Source: Anaplasma centrale str. Israel (GTDB taxonomy: Bacteria; Pseudomonadota; Alphaproteobacteria; Rickettsiales; Anaplasmataceae). From it: a stretch of DNA of 64,000 nt. The notes beneath the pieces were generated by a model. The model saw only the letters and a list, made by a program, of their open reading frames with translations. It was not told the DNA's origin and did not search any database. The stretch spans positions 1,142,807-1,206,806 of the forward strand of contig NC_013532.1 of assembly GCF_000024505.1 (NCBI RefSeq), in the 5' to 3' direction. Positions 41,335 to 50,125 of this stretch are shown here, piece after piece (position 1 is the first letter of the stretch; each line of letters opens with the position of its first letter). The position numbers and the translations under genes are program-made.

Positions 41335-41690
41335 CTACCGACCCACATTCCCAGCACCACCCAATGTGGCACCGCCACCATCTACACAGTTGAAGCTCTG
41401 TGCATTCACACCGTCACTATTCAGACCAGCAGCAAACTTAGCCATTAGCTTACCGGCACCAAAGAATATAGCTGTGAATACAACTAACATTACAATTGCA
41501 GGCCATGCTAGTTTACCGAATATAGCCATGATGCTGGAACCTAATATCACTCCTGTCATGATTGGTAGTCCAAGCTTCTGTACAAACCCTATAACATTAC
41601 ATATAACCTTAGTCGCTGTATCATCAGCTTCAGCAGTATCACCAACAGCCCCAGCAGGTACACCATGGAGGATACTCCATGTGAAGACTC
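41335..41690 (-). pseudogene. virB2: virB2 pseudogene, cassette B (5' end missing)
   Basis: The minus strand carries the full pilin core in one frame through VIGFVQKLGLPIMTG and FGAGKLMAKFAAGL, with tail NSDGVNAQSFNCVDGG. Unlike copy A it has no frameshift, but the signal-peptide part is cut off and an in-frame TGA follows upstream; the only ATG left is inside the core (41559). The tail differs from A at one visible residue (FNC versus FKC). Confidence 0.8.
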
Positions 41691-42077
41691 ACCTGTATCC
41701 GGGACTCAATACCTAGGTCTTCCCAATTGGGACTATCTGCACCACCAACTGAGCGCACCCAACTCTGGGGGTCCTCTACCTCGTGCTACTACCTACATGC
41801 TTGCCGCATCCACAGTTCCCTGCACTCACTCCAAGGTCTCGTCTCTTATTCGTACTTAACCTCTGGAACACACACCTGCCCATTGTATGGACGATGATGT
41901 AAGTTCAATGAGGAAAACAAAAGAGAAGGTCAGGGTTTGCACACAGGTGTGGAGGTGGGCATCAGACTCGGATTCTAATCCCACTGTGGCATCACCACCA
42001 TCAACGTACCAGAGAGTCGGGGCAGTTGCACTAGTAACACATGTGGTAGGAATAGTGGTGCAACAAGAGCGCTCTAG

Positions 42078-42581
42078 TATAGCGCCACTGCTGCAGAAGG
42101 AAGCATTGGGTATAGTATTGGAGGAGCCAGGGTTGAAGTTGAAGTAGGGTATGAGAGGTTTGTTATTAAGGGAGGTAAGAAGTCTAATGAGGATACAGCT
42201 TCAGTATTCTTATTAGGAAAGGAGTTAGCATATGATACAGCTAGAGGTCAGGTAGAGCGTCTTACTACTCATTTAGGTAAGATAACTAAGAGTGATGCCA
42301 AGAGGTGGGGTACTGCAGTAGAGGCTGCCACTAATGGTCAAACAGTGAGCCAGAAGGTGTGTGGTAATGGTACTGGTACCAACTGTGGCACTGCCCAGAC
42401 CAACAATGGCAAGCTTGGTACTGTATTCAGTACTGAGAGTACAGATGCAATCTCTGCTGAGAGTAACACCATCAGCTTGCAGGGGATGGCAACTAACATC
42501 AATAACCTAAATAAGGAGGGAAAGGCTGTTGCATATCAATCACTTAATCGCCTAATGTGGCACTTCCATCTACGCACTTGA
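42078..42581 (+). pseudogene. msp2: msp2-type donor fragment, cassette B
   Basis: Open frame without start. The 5' flank (GYSIGGARVEVEVGYER, SVFLLGKELAYDTARGQ) is the same as in A; the hypervariable core is different (SQKVCGNGTGTNCGTAQT...). Homology stops right after NNLNKEGKAV near 42533, where unrelated sequence begins, so the 3' flank is missing. At 42572-42605 the minus strand holds a VirB2-tail-like fragment (DARNFKCVDGSA). 42600-42790 is not assigned. Confidence 0.82.
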
Positions 42582-42790
42582 AGTTCCTGGCATCACCCAT
42601 ATCACTGCAGGTTCTGCTGAGGCTAGAGTTAGTGATAAGGGTGATACCAAGAGCTTCAAGAGTTGCAGATTGGCGGTTGATGCGCACTACTATTCCTACT
42701 ACATGTGTTACTAGTGCCACAGTGGGATGAACCCGAGAAGTTGTAGGGTAGGATGTAGCTGGGGGATGTGCGGGGGAGAGTGTAAAATTC

Positions 42791-42819
42791 TTGACAGATG
42801 TGAGCGTATGAGGTTAAGT
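42791..42819 (+). promoter_or_regulatory. candidate recA promoter
   Basis: Perfect TTGACA (42791-42796), 17 bp, then TTAAGT, about 40 bp before the recA start. I see no LexA-type palindrome. Confidence 0.45.
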
Positions 42820-42860
42820 CGTGACATGCCGCGGGGGTTGTTTTTGTTGGTAGGGTGCCC

Positions 42861-43937
42861 ATGTCATCAGGTGGTAAGAAAGATGTTGAATCTGACAAGC
42901 AAAAGGCGTTGGATGCCGCTATAAGTCAGATAGAAAGAGCGTTCGGGCGCGGCGCCATCATGAAGTTGAAACAGCACCCTGCAGAGAAAATGGATAGTGT
43001 ATCTACTGGCTCAATAGCTCTGGATGCAGCGCTGGGTATTGGAGGCCTACCAAAGGGTAGGATAGTGGAAATCTTCGGTCCAGAAAGCTCAGGAAAAACC
43101 ACACTTGCACTTCATGTTATTGCTGAAGCACAGAAACAAGGAGGTAACTGTGCCTTCATCGATGCAGAACACGCATTGGACACTGTGTATGCCAGGAAGT
43201 TGGGTGTGAGCGTGGGTGATTTGATAGTCTCGCAGCCCGACACTGGTGAGCAGGCTTTGCACATTGTTGAGTACCTGGTGTGTTCTGGTGCTATAGATGT
43301 GATAGTGGTGGATTCTGTTGCGGCGCTTACCCCTAGGGCTGAAATAGAGGGTGATATGGGTGATCAGCACATGGGGTTGCAGGCTAGGTTGCTTAGCCAC
43401 GCGCTTCGTAAGCTGACTTCTGTGGTATCCAAGGCTAACTGCATACTGGTGTTCATAAACCAGATACGCATAAAGATAGGTGTGATGTACGGCAACCCGG
43501 AAGTAACAACGGGCGGCAGTGCGCTCAAGTTCTACACATCGATACGGCTTGACATTCGCAAGGTGAGTGCAATTAAAGACAAAGACAGCGTTATAGGAAA
43601 TCAGACGAGAGTGAAAGTAGTCAAAAACAAGGTTGCGCCCCCGTTCAAGCAGGCAGAGTTTGACATCGTATACAATGAAGGCATATCAAAGTTGGGTGAA
43701 ATAGTTGATATGGGTGTCAAGTTCGGTTTTGTCGAGAAGTCTGGTGCCTACTACTCCTATGGCGCAGTTAAGTTGGGGCAAGGGAGGGAGAATGCCAAGG
43801 CTTACCTGAAGAGCAGCCCAGATGTTGCGAATGAGTTGGAACAAAAAATCAGAGCGTACCTTGCGGAGAGTATGCACAACAACGATCTGTTTGCTGCAGA
43901 CGGGCGTACCGATGTGCTGGAGGAGGAGGTCTTCTAG
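42861..43937 (+). CDS. recA: recombinase RecA
   Basis: The central homologous recombination protein. It has the Walker [20 protein letters not shown], the Walker B region [19 protein letters not shown]1/L2 loops around [16 protein letters not shown] and [16 protein letters not shown]. About 358 residues. ATG 42861 (MSSGGKKD) is preferred to the GTG two codons earlier. It sits between msp2 donor cassettes B and C. RecA is the expected enzyme of the gene conversion those donors take part in. Confidence 0.96.
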   Translation: MSSGGKKDVESDKQKALDAAISQIERAFGRGAIMKLKQHPAEKMDSVSTGSIALDAALGIGGLPKGRIVEIFGPESSGKTTLALHVIAEAQKQGGNCAFIDAEHALDTVYARKLGVSVGDLIVSQPDTGEQALHIVEYLVCSGAIDVIVVDSVAALTPRAEIEGDMGDQHMGLQARLLSHALRKLTSVVSKANCILVFINQIRIKIGVMYGNPEVTTGGSALKFYTSIRLDIRKVSAIKDKDSVIGNQTRVKVVKNKVAPPFKQAEFDIVYNEGISKLGEIVDMGVKFGFVEKSGAYYSYGAVKLGQGRENAKAYLKSSPDVANELEQKIRAYLAESMHNNDLFAADGRTDVLEEEVF

Positions 43938-44059
43938 CGCATGCAGTGCAGTTTGTTGCTGCTTGGGTTTTGTGCATGATCTCACCTCGGGTCTTGCCTG
44001 TCCCGATACTGCAGGGGTAGTATGCTGGTGCGCGAGGTCGGACAGTGCGTGGGAGGGAT

Positions 44060-44647
44060 ATGTATACTAATGATGCTGTGCTAAACGTGCTAATGGAGAG
44101 GTCTGCAATTCTAAAGGGCCACTTCGTTTTGTCCTCTGGATTGCACAGCGATACATACATACAGTGTGCCAAGCTTCAGGAGGTGCCCTCTGTGTGTGAG
44201 GACCTGTGCGCTGCGCTCCTGCGACGAAGTAACGATGTGCTTGGTGATCTGAGGATTGATGTTGTGGCCTCCCCCGCTATGGGAGGGATAGTGTTTGGGT
44301 ATGAAATTGCCAGGCAGCTCGGAGTAAATTTTGTCTTTTTTGAGCGTGTACGGGGTAATTTCGAGTTACGTAGAGGGTTTTGCATAGATACCGACAGTCG
44401 AGTGTTGATAGTGGAGGATGTAATCACCACCGGCGGGTCATCTCTAGAGGTATTCGACGCTGTAACAGCCCTTGGAGGAAAAGTAATGGCTGAGTTGAGC
44501 ATTATAAGTCGCGGCAGTTGCGTAAATATGCCGTTTCCGGTGGTAAGTTTGCTGGAAATGGACATACAAAACTATACGGCTGATGCCATACCCGATGAGC
44601 TAAGGAGAATACCAATCTCAAAGCCCGGCAGCAGGTCGTTAAGTTAG
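44060..44647 (+). CDS. pyrE: orotate phosphoribosyltransferase
   Basis: Joins orotate and PRPP to make OMP in pyrimidine synthesis. The PRPP motif is VLIVEDVITTGGSSLEVFDA, and HFVLSSGLHSDTYIQCAKL near the start is typical. ATG 44060 has GGGAGGG directly upstream, which decides against the frame start at 44045. 195 residues. Confidence 0.93.
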   Translation: MYTNDAVLNVLMERSAILKGHFVLSSGLHSDTYIQCAKLQEVPSVCEDLCAALLRRSNDVLGDLRIDVVASPAMGGIVFGYEIARQLGVNFVFFERVRGNFELRRGFCIDTDSRVLIVEDVITTGGSSLEVFDAVTALGGKVMAELSIISRGSCVNMPFPVVSLLEMDIQNYTADAIPDELRRIPISKPGSRSLS

Positions 44648-44670
44648 ATGCAGTCCTTGGGCTGATTGCC

Positions 44671-45471
44671 ATGTGTGCGTCGCGTAGTGACTTTCAATAC
44701 AGATACGCAAGACAGGTGTTAGTACCCGAGATAGGGCACCACGGCCACAACAAGCTGAGGCAAAGTAGCATTCTCGTCACAGGTTGTGGCGGCCTTGGCA
44801 GCGTGGTTATACCACTCTTAGCAGCCAGTGGAGTGGGAAAGCTTGTCGTGTGCGACGATGATACCGTCAGGATTTCAAATCTGAATCGGCAAACCATCTA
44901 CAGGGAACAGGATGTAGGATGCAGGAAAGTACGTGCTGCAGCTGAGTTTATAAAGAACTTGAATCGTGACGTTGAGGTGCATGAAATAGACTGCGCGATC
45001 GGCCCAAAAAACTTTGAGGCCATACTATCTGATGTGGAAATTGTTGTAGATTGTGTGGATAGACTTACGGTAAAAATGTTTTTGAACGACGCGTGTGTTG
45101 CTATGCACAAAACTCTGGTACACTGCGCCGCTATAGGTTTTACTGGTGAAGTAATGGTAATACCCCCCGGGGGGAGACCGTGCTATAGGTGCTTTTTCGA
45201 AGGGCAGCAAGTAAGCACAAAGCTAAACTGTGCCAACGCTGGAGTTGCAAGTCCTACAGTAGGGGTAGTTGGAAGCATGGCTGCAGCTGAGGTCATTAAG
45301 TACGTAGTAGGCCACTACCAGTCGAGTGTAGGTAAGCTGTATAGGGTAGACTTACGCAGCAACAACTTCACTCCTTACGAATGCGCCGTCAACAGCTTGT
45401 GCAGTTGTTGTAGTGACGCTGCTAGTGTGGATCCGCACGATTTCGAATCCTACGAGGGTAAGCTTCGGTAG
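44671..45471 (+). CDS. ThiF/MoeB/HesA-family adenylyltransferase (E1-like)
   Basis: E1-like enzymes adenylate the C-terminus of ubiquitin-like sulfur carriers (ThiS, MoaD). Features: RYARQVLVPEIGHHGHNKL, nucleotide motif VTGCGGLGSVVIPLLAASGV, DDDTVRISNLNRQTIYRE, and two zinc-type Cys pairs, CYRC in the middle and CSCC near the end. The partner carrier is not in this window, so ThiF and MoeB cannot be told apart. Starts 24 bp after pyrE, same strand. Confidence 0.85.
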   Translation: MCASRSDFQYRYARQVLVPEIGHHGHNKLRQSSILVTGCGGLGSVVIPLLAASGVGKLVVCDDDTVRISNLNRQTIYREQDVGCRKVRAAAEFIKNLNRDVEVHEIDCAIGPKNFEAILSDVEIVVDCVDRLTVKMFLNDACVAMHKTLVHCAAIGFTGEVMVIPPGGRPCYRCFFEGQQVSTKLNCANAGVASPTVGVVGSMAAAEVIKYVVGHYQSSVGKLYRVDLRSNNFTPYECAVNSLCSCCSDAASVDPHDFESYEGKLR

Positions 45472-45800
45472 TAACCAGACAGCACACCCTGTTGACTGTC
45501 AAATACAGTCTAACTTGCAATACGGGCCGTACAACCTACCCATCCATTCCCATGTGGAAACTCAGGTTTATCGCGCACCGCAGACTAAGCCAGCCAAATT
45601 TGCCAATCGCAACCCACAGCTGGGCCACACGCAGGTCCAACCAAAAGCGCGCACTAACCTATCACGGCCCAACCCGCAGCACACCTCTGGACGACCGCGC
45701 GGGATCCCTGGTACGGCAAAGGAACCCTGCGTCTCCTAATCACAAACCCAAAAGCAGCCCCGCACCCGGCCAGTGACTACTTGGGAATTCAAGCAACGCA
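45472..45800. other. intergenic, nothing recognised
   Basis: About 330 bp between the ThiF-family gene and the msp4 terminator. Short ORFs only; no motif seen. Confidence 0.4.
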
Positions 45801-45837
45801 ACATGTGGCAAAGACTTGTCAGGTCTTTACCACATGT
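45801..45837 (-). terminator. hairpin downstream of msp4
   Basis: ACATGTGGCAAAGAC, a 7-base loop, then GTCTTTACCACATGT: 15 bp of stem with one mismatch, 13 bases after the msp4 stop. There is no long U-run, so it may be a transcript-end or stability hairpin, and it could serve both strands. Confidence 0.65.
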
Positions 45838-45850
45838 GAAGAGCCACCAA

Positions 45851-46702
45851 CTAGTTGAACAAGAATCTTGCCCCGAGGTTAAAGCCGTAATCAGCAACGT
45901 GCGCCTTGATTGAGGCTTTCGCTTCTCCGGGAAAATTCACGCTATTGTGTGCCGGGATGTCCTTATAAGATTCGTCGAAAAGTCCATGGTAGAACCCACC
46001 TGCCACCAGGGATATCTCTGGAGTGAACTGGTAGCTTATTCCCACCTTACCTCTGTAGGCTAGTTTTGCGGTTACTTGCTTAGATATGTCAACAAAGCTT
46101 GCACCTATCCCAGCGCACACGTACGGAGACACAGGCAAATCCGTGTGCAACACGTCATAACAACCATTTAGCATGACTGAAGTGTTTATAATTTCGTCCA
46201 CCTTGACCACAAAGTAATTGGTTGCAGTGAGCGCAGCTTCGCGGCTAACGGCAGCCAAAGCTTCCGCACCACTTTTCGCATACTGTCCGTCCGCCAAGGT
46301 GGCAAATCTTCTGTAGCTCGCTTCCAGCTCTACTCTGGCCCCCCCTAGGGAGTATCCCACAGCACCATCAAAAGACGTAAGTAAGTTTTTAGAGAACGCA
46401 AAGGAGTAGCTAGATCTAGAAAAGTTTTCATGCGCACTCACATCAATTGTTGCGATGCTCTTGTCGTAGCCCTTGACGTAGGAAGTCTCTTTACCTGACT
46501 CGCGTATGTCGAACGAGGTAACAGAGGGAAACGCTGGGCTGTAAGCTGTGCTCACATAAAAGCTACCACCCATAACTCCGCTCCCTTCGGACACAGATTC
46601 ATGCCCCATGGGAGACGCTACTACAGGCCCACTGACAAGTAGGGAGCAAGCGCAGACTGTGGCTGCTGACAGGCCCCCTGTAAACAATTCTCTGTAATTC
46701 AT
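45851..46702 (-). CDS. msp4: major surface protein 4 (outer membrane beta-barrel)
   Basis: 283 residues starting MNYRELFTGGLSAATVCACS with a signal peptide to about residue 30. The mature part has the surface-antigen barrel pattern GGSFYVSTAYSPAFPSVTSF, GAVGYSLGGARVELEASYRR, NTSVMLNGCYDVLHTDLPVS and the end HVADYGFNLGARFLFN with terminal aromatic. This agrees with Anaplasma Msp4, a single-copy invariant relative of Msp2. Several positions differ from the A. marginale version I remember (for instance DIRESGKE and SAHENFSRSSYSF), pointing to a sister species. AAGGA lies six bases before ATG. Confidence 0.93.
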   Translation of the reverse strand: MNYRELFTGGLSAATVCACSLLVSGPVVASPMGHESVSEGSGVMGGSFYVSTAYSPAFPSVTSFDIRESGKETSYVKGYDKSIATIDVSAHENFSRSSYSFAFSKNLLTSFDGAVGYSLGGARVELEASYRRFATLADGQYAKSGAEALAAVSREAALTATNYFVVKVDEIINTSVMLNGCYDVLHTDLPVSPYVCAGIGASFVDISKQVTAKLAYRGKVGISYQFTPEISLVAGGFYHGLFDESYKDIPAHNSVNFPGEAKASIKAHVADYGFNLGARFLFN

Positions 46703-47153
46703 AGCAATCCTTTTGATAAATCATAAAAACACGCAGCAGTTTAGCATATAAAAGGTGAGGGTGGAAGTATCATAGCAGAAATTATAAAGTGCACTCACCC
46801 ACGACGCACACAGCCCCACCACGCGCCTCCGCCTTGTGTGGGGACAGCGATGTAGATTTCTATAAGCACTTACTGCTGAAGTCAAGTCTTCTGTGGCTTA
46901 TTGTTGCTTAAATCCATAACCCAGCAGTAGCGTAATCCTCTGCACGTTGACGGCGTAACGTGCAGCAAGGCGCAGCATTACCTACCGGTAGTAAGCATAG
47001 CAGCAATTGTCGCACTAATTGTGGCATTCTGGCACAGCTGGTGATGCGGGTGTTGCACTGCGCAAACTCCTCACCCACCCAGATCCCCTACCTCTGCGCA
47101 CTACTCGCACTACCAGCTTGCTTGGCATCACCTGTATCGCCCAGGTCCCTCAC
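46703..47153. other. msp4 upstream region and start of cassette C spacer
   Basis: The first 100 bp (minus-strand sense) hold AT-rich words such as TATAAT (near 46786) and TATGAT that could be the msp4 promoter. From about 46980 pyrimidine-rich spacer sequence of the cassette type begins and runs into the virB2 copy. Confidence 0.4.
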
Positions 47154-47537
47154 CTAACCACTCTTACCACTCACTGCCCTGCCACCATCCTTGCAGTCAA
47201 ACTTATTGGCATCTACACCTGTATCGCCCAACCCTGCAGCAAACTTAGCCATTAGCTTACCGGCACCAAAGAATATAGCTGTGAATACAACTAACATTAC
47301 AATTGCAGGCCATGCTAGTTTACCGAATATAGCCATGATGCTGGAACCTAATATCACTCCTGTCATGATTGGTAGTCCAAGCTTCTGTACAAACCCTATA
47401 ACATTACATATAACCTTAGTCGCTGTATCATCAGCATCACTACTATTAGTACCACCACCCTGAGCCCCAGCAGGTACACCATGGAGGATACTCCATGTGA
47501 AGACTCCAGCAATCAGTAAGAATCTAAGTTTAAGCAA
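47154..47537 (-). CDS. virB2: VirB2 type IV pilin paralog, cassette C (intact frame)
   Basis: 127 residues: signal-like KLRFLLIAGVFTWSILHGVP, then two hydrophobic helices FVQKLGLPIMTGVILGSSIM and LAWPAIVMLVVFTAIFFGAG, and the tail LGDTGVDANKFDCKDGG. It is the only one of three copies with a complete frame. The start is a TTG sitting exactly at the junction with the msp2 fragment, with GGTGGAGG touching it, so it may be slightly 5'-trimmed. The tail differs from the A and B tails while the core is identical. VirB2 forms the T4SS pilus. Confidence 0.75.
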   Translation of the reverse strand: MLKLRFLLIAGVFTWSILHGVPAGAQGGGTNSSDADDTATKVICNVIGFVQKLGLPIMTGVILGSSIMAIFGKLAWPAIVMLVVFTAIFFGAGKLMAKFAAGLGDTGVDANKFDCKDGGRAVSGKSG

Positions 47538-47623
47538 CCTCCACCATCAACGTACCAGAGAGTCGGGGCAGTTGCACTAGTAACACATGTGGTGAGAATA
47601 GTGGTGCAACAAGAGCGCTCTAG

Positions 47624-48133
47624 TATAGCGCCACTGCTGCAGAAGGAAGCATTGGGTATAGTATTGGAGGAGCCAGGGTTGAAGTTGAAGTAGGGTATGA
47701 GAGGTTTGTTATTAAGGGAGGTAAGAAGTCTAATGAGGATACAGCTTCAGTATTCTTATTAGGAAAGGAGTTAGCATATGATACAGCTAGAGGTCAGGTA
47801 GATCGTCTTACTACTCATTTAGGTAAGATAACTAAGAATGATGCCAAGAAGTGGGGTCAGGCAGTAGAGGCTAATGGTGGTGATAAGGTGAGCCAGAAGG
47901 TGTGTGGGGCCAATGGTACCACTAGTGGTAGCAACACCAACCAGTGTGGGGTTAACGCCACCAGTGGCACTGCCCAGACCAATGGCAAGCTTAGTACCGT
48001 ATTCAACACTGACGGTGCAGAGGCTATCTCATCAATGGAAACTGCCACCATCAGCGTGAAGGGGATGGCGGACAACATCAATAGCCTCGATAAGGAGGGA
48101 AAGGCTGTTGCACCTCCACTACCACACACTTGA
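47624..48133 (+). pseudogene. msp2: msp2-type donor fragment, cassette C
   Basis: Same start-less architecture as A and B: flank GSIGYSIGGARVEVEVGYER, SVFLLGKELAYDTARGQ, then a third hypervariable core (SQKVCGANGTTSGSNTNQCG...), ending at INSLDKEGKAV. The conserved TAG (47621-47623) directly before the frame is shared with A and B. Homology stops at GKAV as in B; the next bases are a VirB2-tail-like fragment (minus strand DSAKDFKC, 48122-48150). Confidence 0.82.
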
Positions 48134-48773
48134 AGTCCTTGGCACTATCCTACTTACTCAGGCTCATCCCACTGTGGTATTGCTACCATCTATAACCACC
48201 TAATGTTGTTCCTGAAGTACAGTTAAAGGTCCACACCCAGATCCTCACTTACCAGCATCACTTGACTTCGTCCCCACAACTTGGTACACCCACCAACTAC
48301 ACCCAGGCCACCCCCTAACTACCAACACATGTGGTAGGAATAGTGGTGCAACAAGAGCACCAATCTGCACAGTTGAAGTTCCTGGCATTACCGACATACC
48401 TACCCTCTGCACCAGCACCACTCACAACTCATTCCCATATCAACTAGTCACCTACACAGCACATCACTCCCTGCCCTACAACTTCCCAGGCTCATGTTGA
48501 TACTGCAAACAGTCGGGTGTTCCTTAGCTCATCCCACTGTGGTCTTGCTACCATCTATAACCACCTAATGTTGTTCTTAAAGTACAGTCAAAGTGCTGCC
48601 CACACCTGTGTCATTACCCTCAGGTCTCCTTACTTCTTACTCGCACTCCCAGCTGTGTCACTACCCTCTGGCACCACCCAAGTCCCTACTCTCCCACACC
48701 ACCTCTGTGTACTACTCGCACTCCCAACTTTCTTGGTGTTGCATTGCCAACACACCTACATTACCACCTAGTC
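48134..48773. repeat. pyrimidine-rich spacer C
   Basis: Blocks here match spacer A (48170 region to 35158, 48260 region to 35424), and 48422-48777 matches 38210-38565. A VirB2-tail-like fragment lies near 48366-48400 (minus strand GNARNFNCAD). No gene. Confidence 0.65.
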
Positions 48774-48967
48774 CCCTTCTAGGTAGAGATCTAACATTAG
48801 ATACAGTGAGGGGTCAGTTACTATCCAGTGCATTGGGTAGGATGTCTATGGGGGATGTGAAGAGGTTTAGGAAGGAAGTAGTAGATAGTATAGGAGCAGG
48901 AACAGCTAGTCCTGTATCTGAGTGGAGTGCGAGTAGTACACAGAGGTGGGGATCTGGGAAGGTGTAG
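48774..48967 (+). pseudogene. truncated coiled-coil ORF, cassette C
   Basis: Identical to the start of coiled-coil ORFs A and B through GTASPV (48916), then unrelated codons and a stop at 48965-48967. Only the Msp2-like opening survives; the coiled coil is absent. Confidence 0.75.
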
Positions 48968-49238
48968 ATGTGCGATTGGGAAGACAACATTGGGTGAGTC
49001 CCAAACCTGTAGAGTCAGGGGAGGGCATGGATTATGCAGGTGTGGGTAGAGAGCTGTGTTGGCAGCCTTGGTTAGGCTGGGATGACAAGGGTAGGAGGTG
49101 GAAATGCCGCTCTGGGGCGGATTTCAGGTACTGGTAGCCCTGCCCGCTGGTACGGGTGCTGAGAAATTTTTATTTCTCAGTTGCTAAGACCTTTAGAATT
49201 TGGTACAAGGGGCCCACGCATGTGTCACATGTGCCTTA

Positions 49239-49312
49239 CGCGGGGTGGAGCAGTTGGTTAGCTCGGCAGGCTCATAACCTGCAGGTCGATGGTTCGAGTC
49301 CGTCCCCCGCAA
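49239..49312 (+). tRNA. initiator tRNA-fMet (CAT)
   Basis: A full cloverleaf: acceptor CGCGGGG/CCCCGCA with the C1-A72 mismatch that marks initiators, D arm GAGC...GCTC, anticodon loop CTCATAA, T loop TTCGAGT, discriminator A. CCA is not encoded. The anticodon stem has AGG/CCT where most initiators have GGG/CCC. It borders cassette C. Confidence 0.9.
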
Positions 49313-49375
49313 CCTTCCGCAGCCAGCAGCATTGGTGTCATGTAAGTGTGCGTGCGGTTGTAGGCTGGCTATAGG

Positions 49376-50125
49376 TTATAGTAGGGTCCGGCAAAGCGTC
49401 ACAGCACGGATCTCACGTGCACCTGTATCTGCAAGCGCGCTCGCACATGCCGCAATGGTGGCCCCTGTGGTTATTACGTCGTCTATCAGTACTATGACCT
49501 TCCCGCGCACCTTATCCGTGTCGGCAACCGTGAAGGACGCACAAACATTTTTCCTTCTAGCAGTTGCAGCCAAACCGTGCTGAGGCGGAGTATCTTTTGA
49601 CTTTTTGAGTAATAGAACTTCCGTAGGAATCTTGCGCAACTTGCCTACAGCCTGGGCCAGCAGGGCCGCCTGGTTGTATTTTCTGTGCATTAAACGTACC
49701 CTATGCATAGGCACCGGCACTAAAATATCCGCACCTTCCAGCACCGCTTTGCCCCTTTCGCACATCCAACGCGCGTATGCTCTAACATGGAACAGGTCGT
49801 CACCAAATTTGAGCCGTAGCACCATGTTTTTACTGCATTCGTCGTACACAAACACGGAGTTGATGGCCGATATATGCGTGGGCCTAGCTGCGCACCCAGC
49901 ACATGTATTGGTATGTCGCTGTGCCACGGCCCCGCACACAACGCAGAAGTCCTCCCATAGGAACCTAATTGCCCGCGTGCAGGCGTCACACACAACCTTC
50001 CCGCGCGGGATTATTGTGCGACAATTCGCGCATATGTCGGGGAACAGCGCATCGCAAATCTTGCTAACTACGGCTCTGAGCAACAGCAAAAAACCTGTTA
50101 ATGAACCTGTGATATATCTCCGCAA
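49376..50125 (-). CDS. comF: ComF-family phosphoribosyltransferase-like protein
   Basis: 249 residues: an N-terminal zinc-finger-like region with Cys pairs ([25 protein letters not shown]) and a C-terminal PRTase domain with [20 protein letters not shown] and the PRPP loop [19 protein letters not shown]. ComF proteins are linked to DNA uptake in competent bacteria; the role in Rickettsiales is unknown. Its start lies 62 bp inside the end of dapE. Confidence 0.88.
   Translation of the reverse strand: MRRYITGSLTGFLLLLRAVVSKICDALFPDICANCRTIIPRGKVVCDACTRAIRFLWEDFCVVCGAVAQRHTNTCAGCAARPTHISAINSVFVYDECSKNMVLRLKFGDDLFHVRAYARWMCERGKAVLEGADILVPVPMHRVRLMHRKYNQAALLAQAVGKLRKIPTEVLLLKKSKDTPPQHGLAATARRKNVCASFTVADTDKVRGKVIVLIDDVITTGATIAACASALADTGAREIRAVTLCRTLL

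Larger units (their letters stand above)
40391..42328. repeat. long near-perfect direct repeat, copy B
   Basis: Counterpart of 34704-36651, offset 5687 before and 5677 after the indel in the virB2 remnant. Confidence 0.9.

Noticed and set aside
32628..49000. Insertion sequence or phage as the source of the repeats
   Set aside because: No transposase, integrase or terminal inverted repeats are visible; the parts are host antigen and secretion genes.
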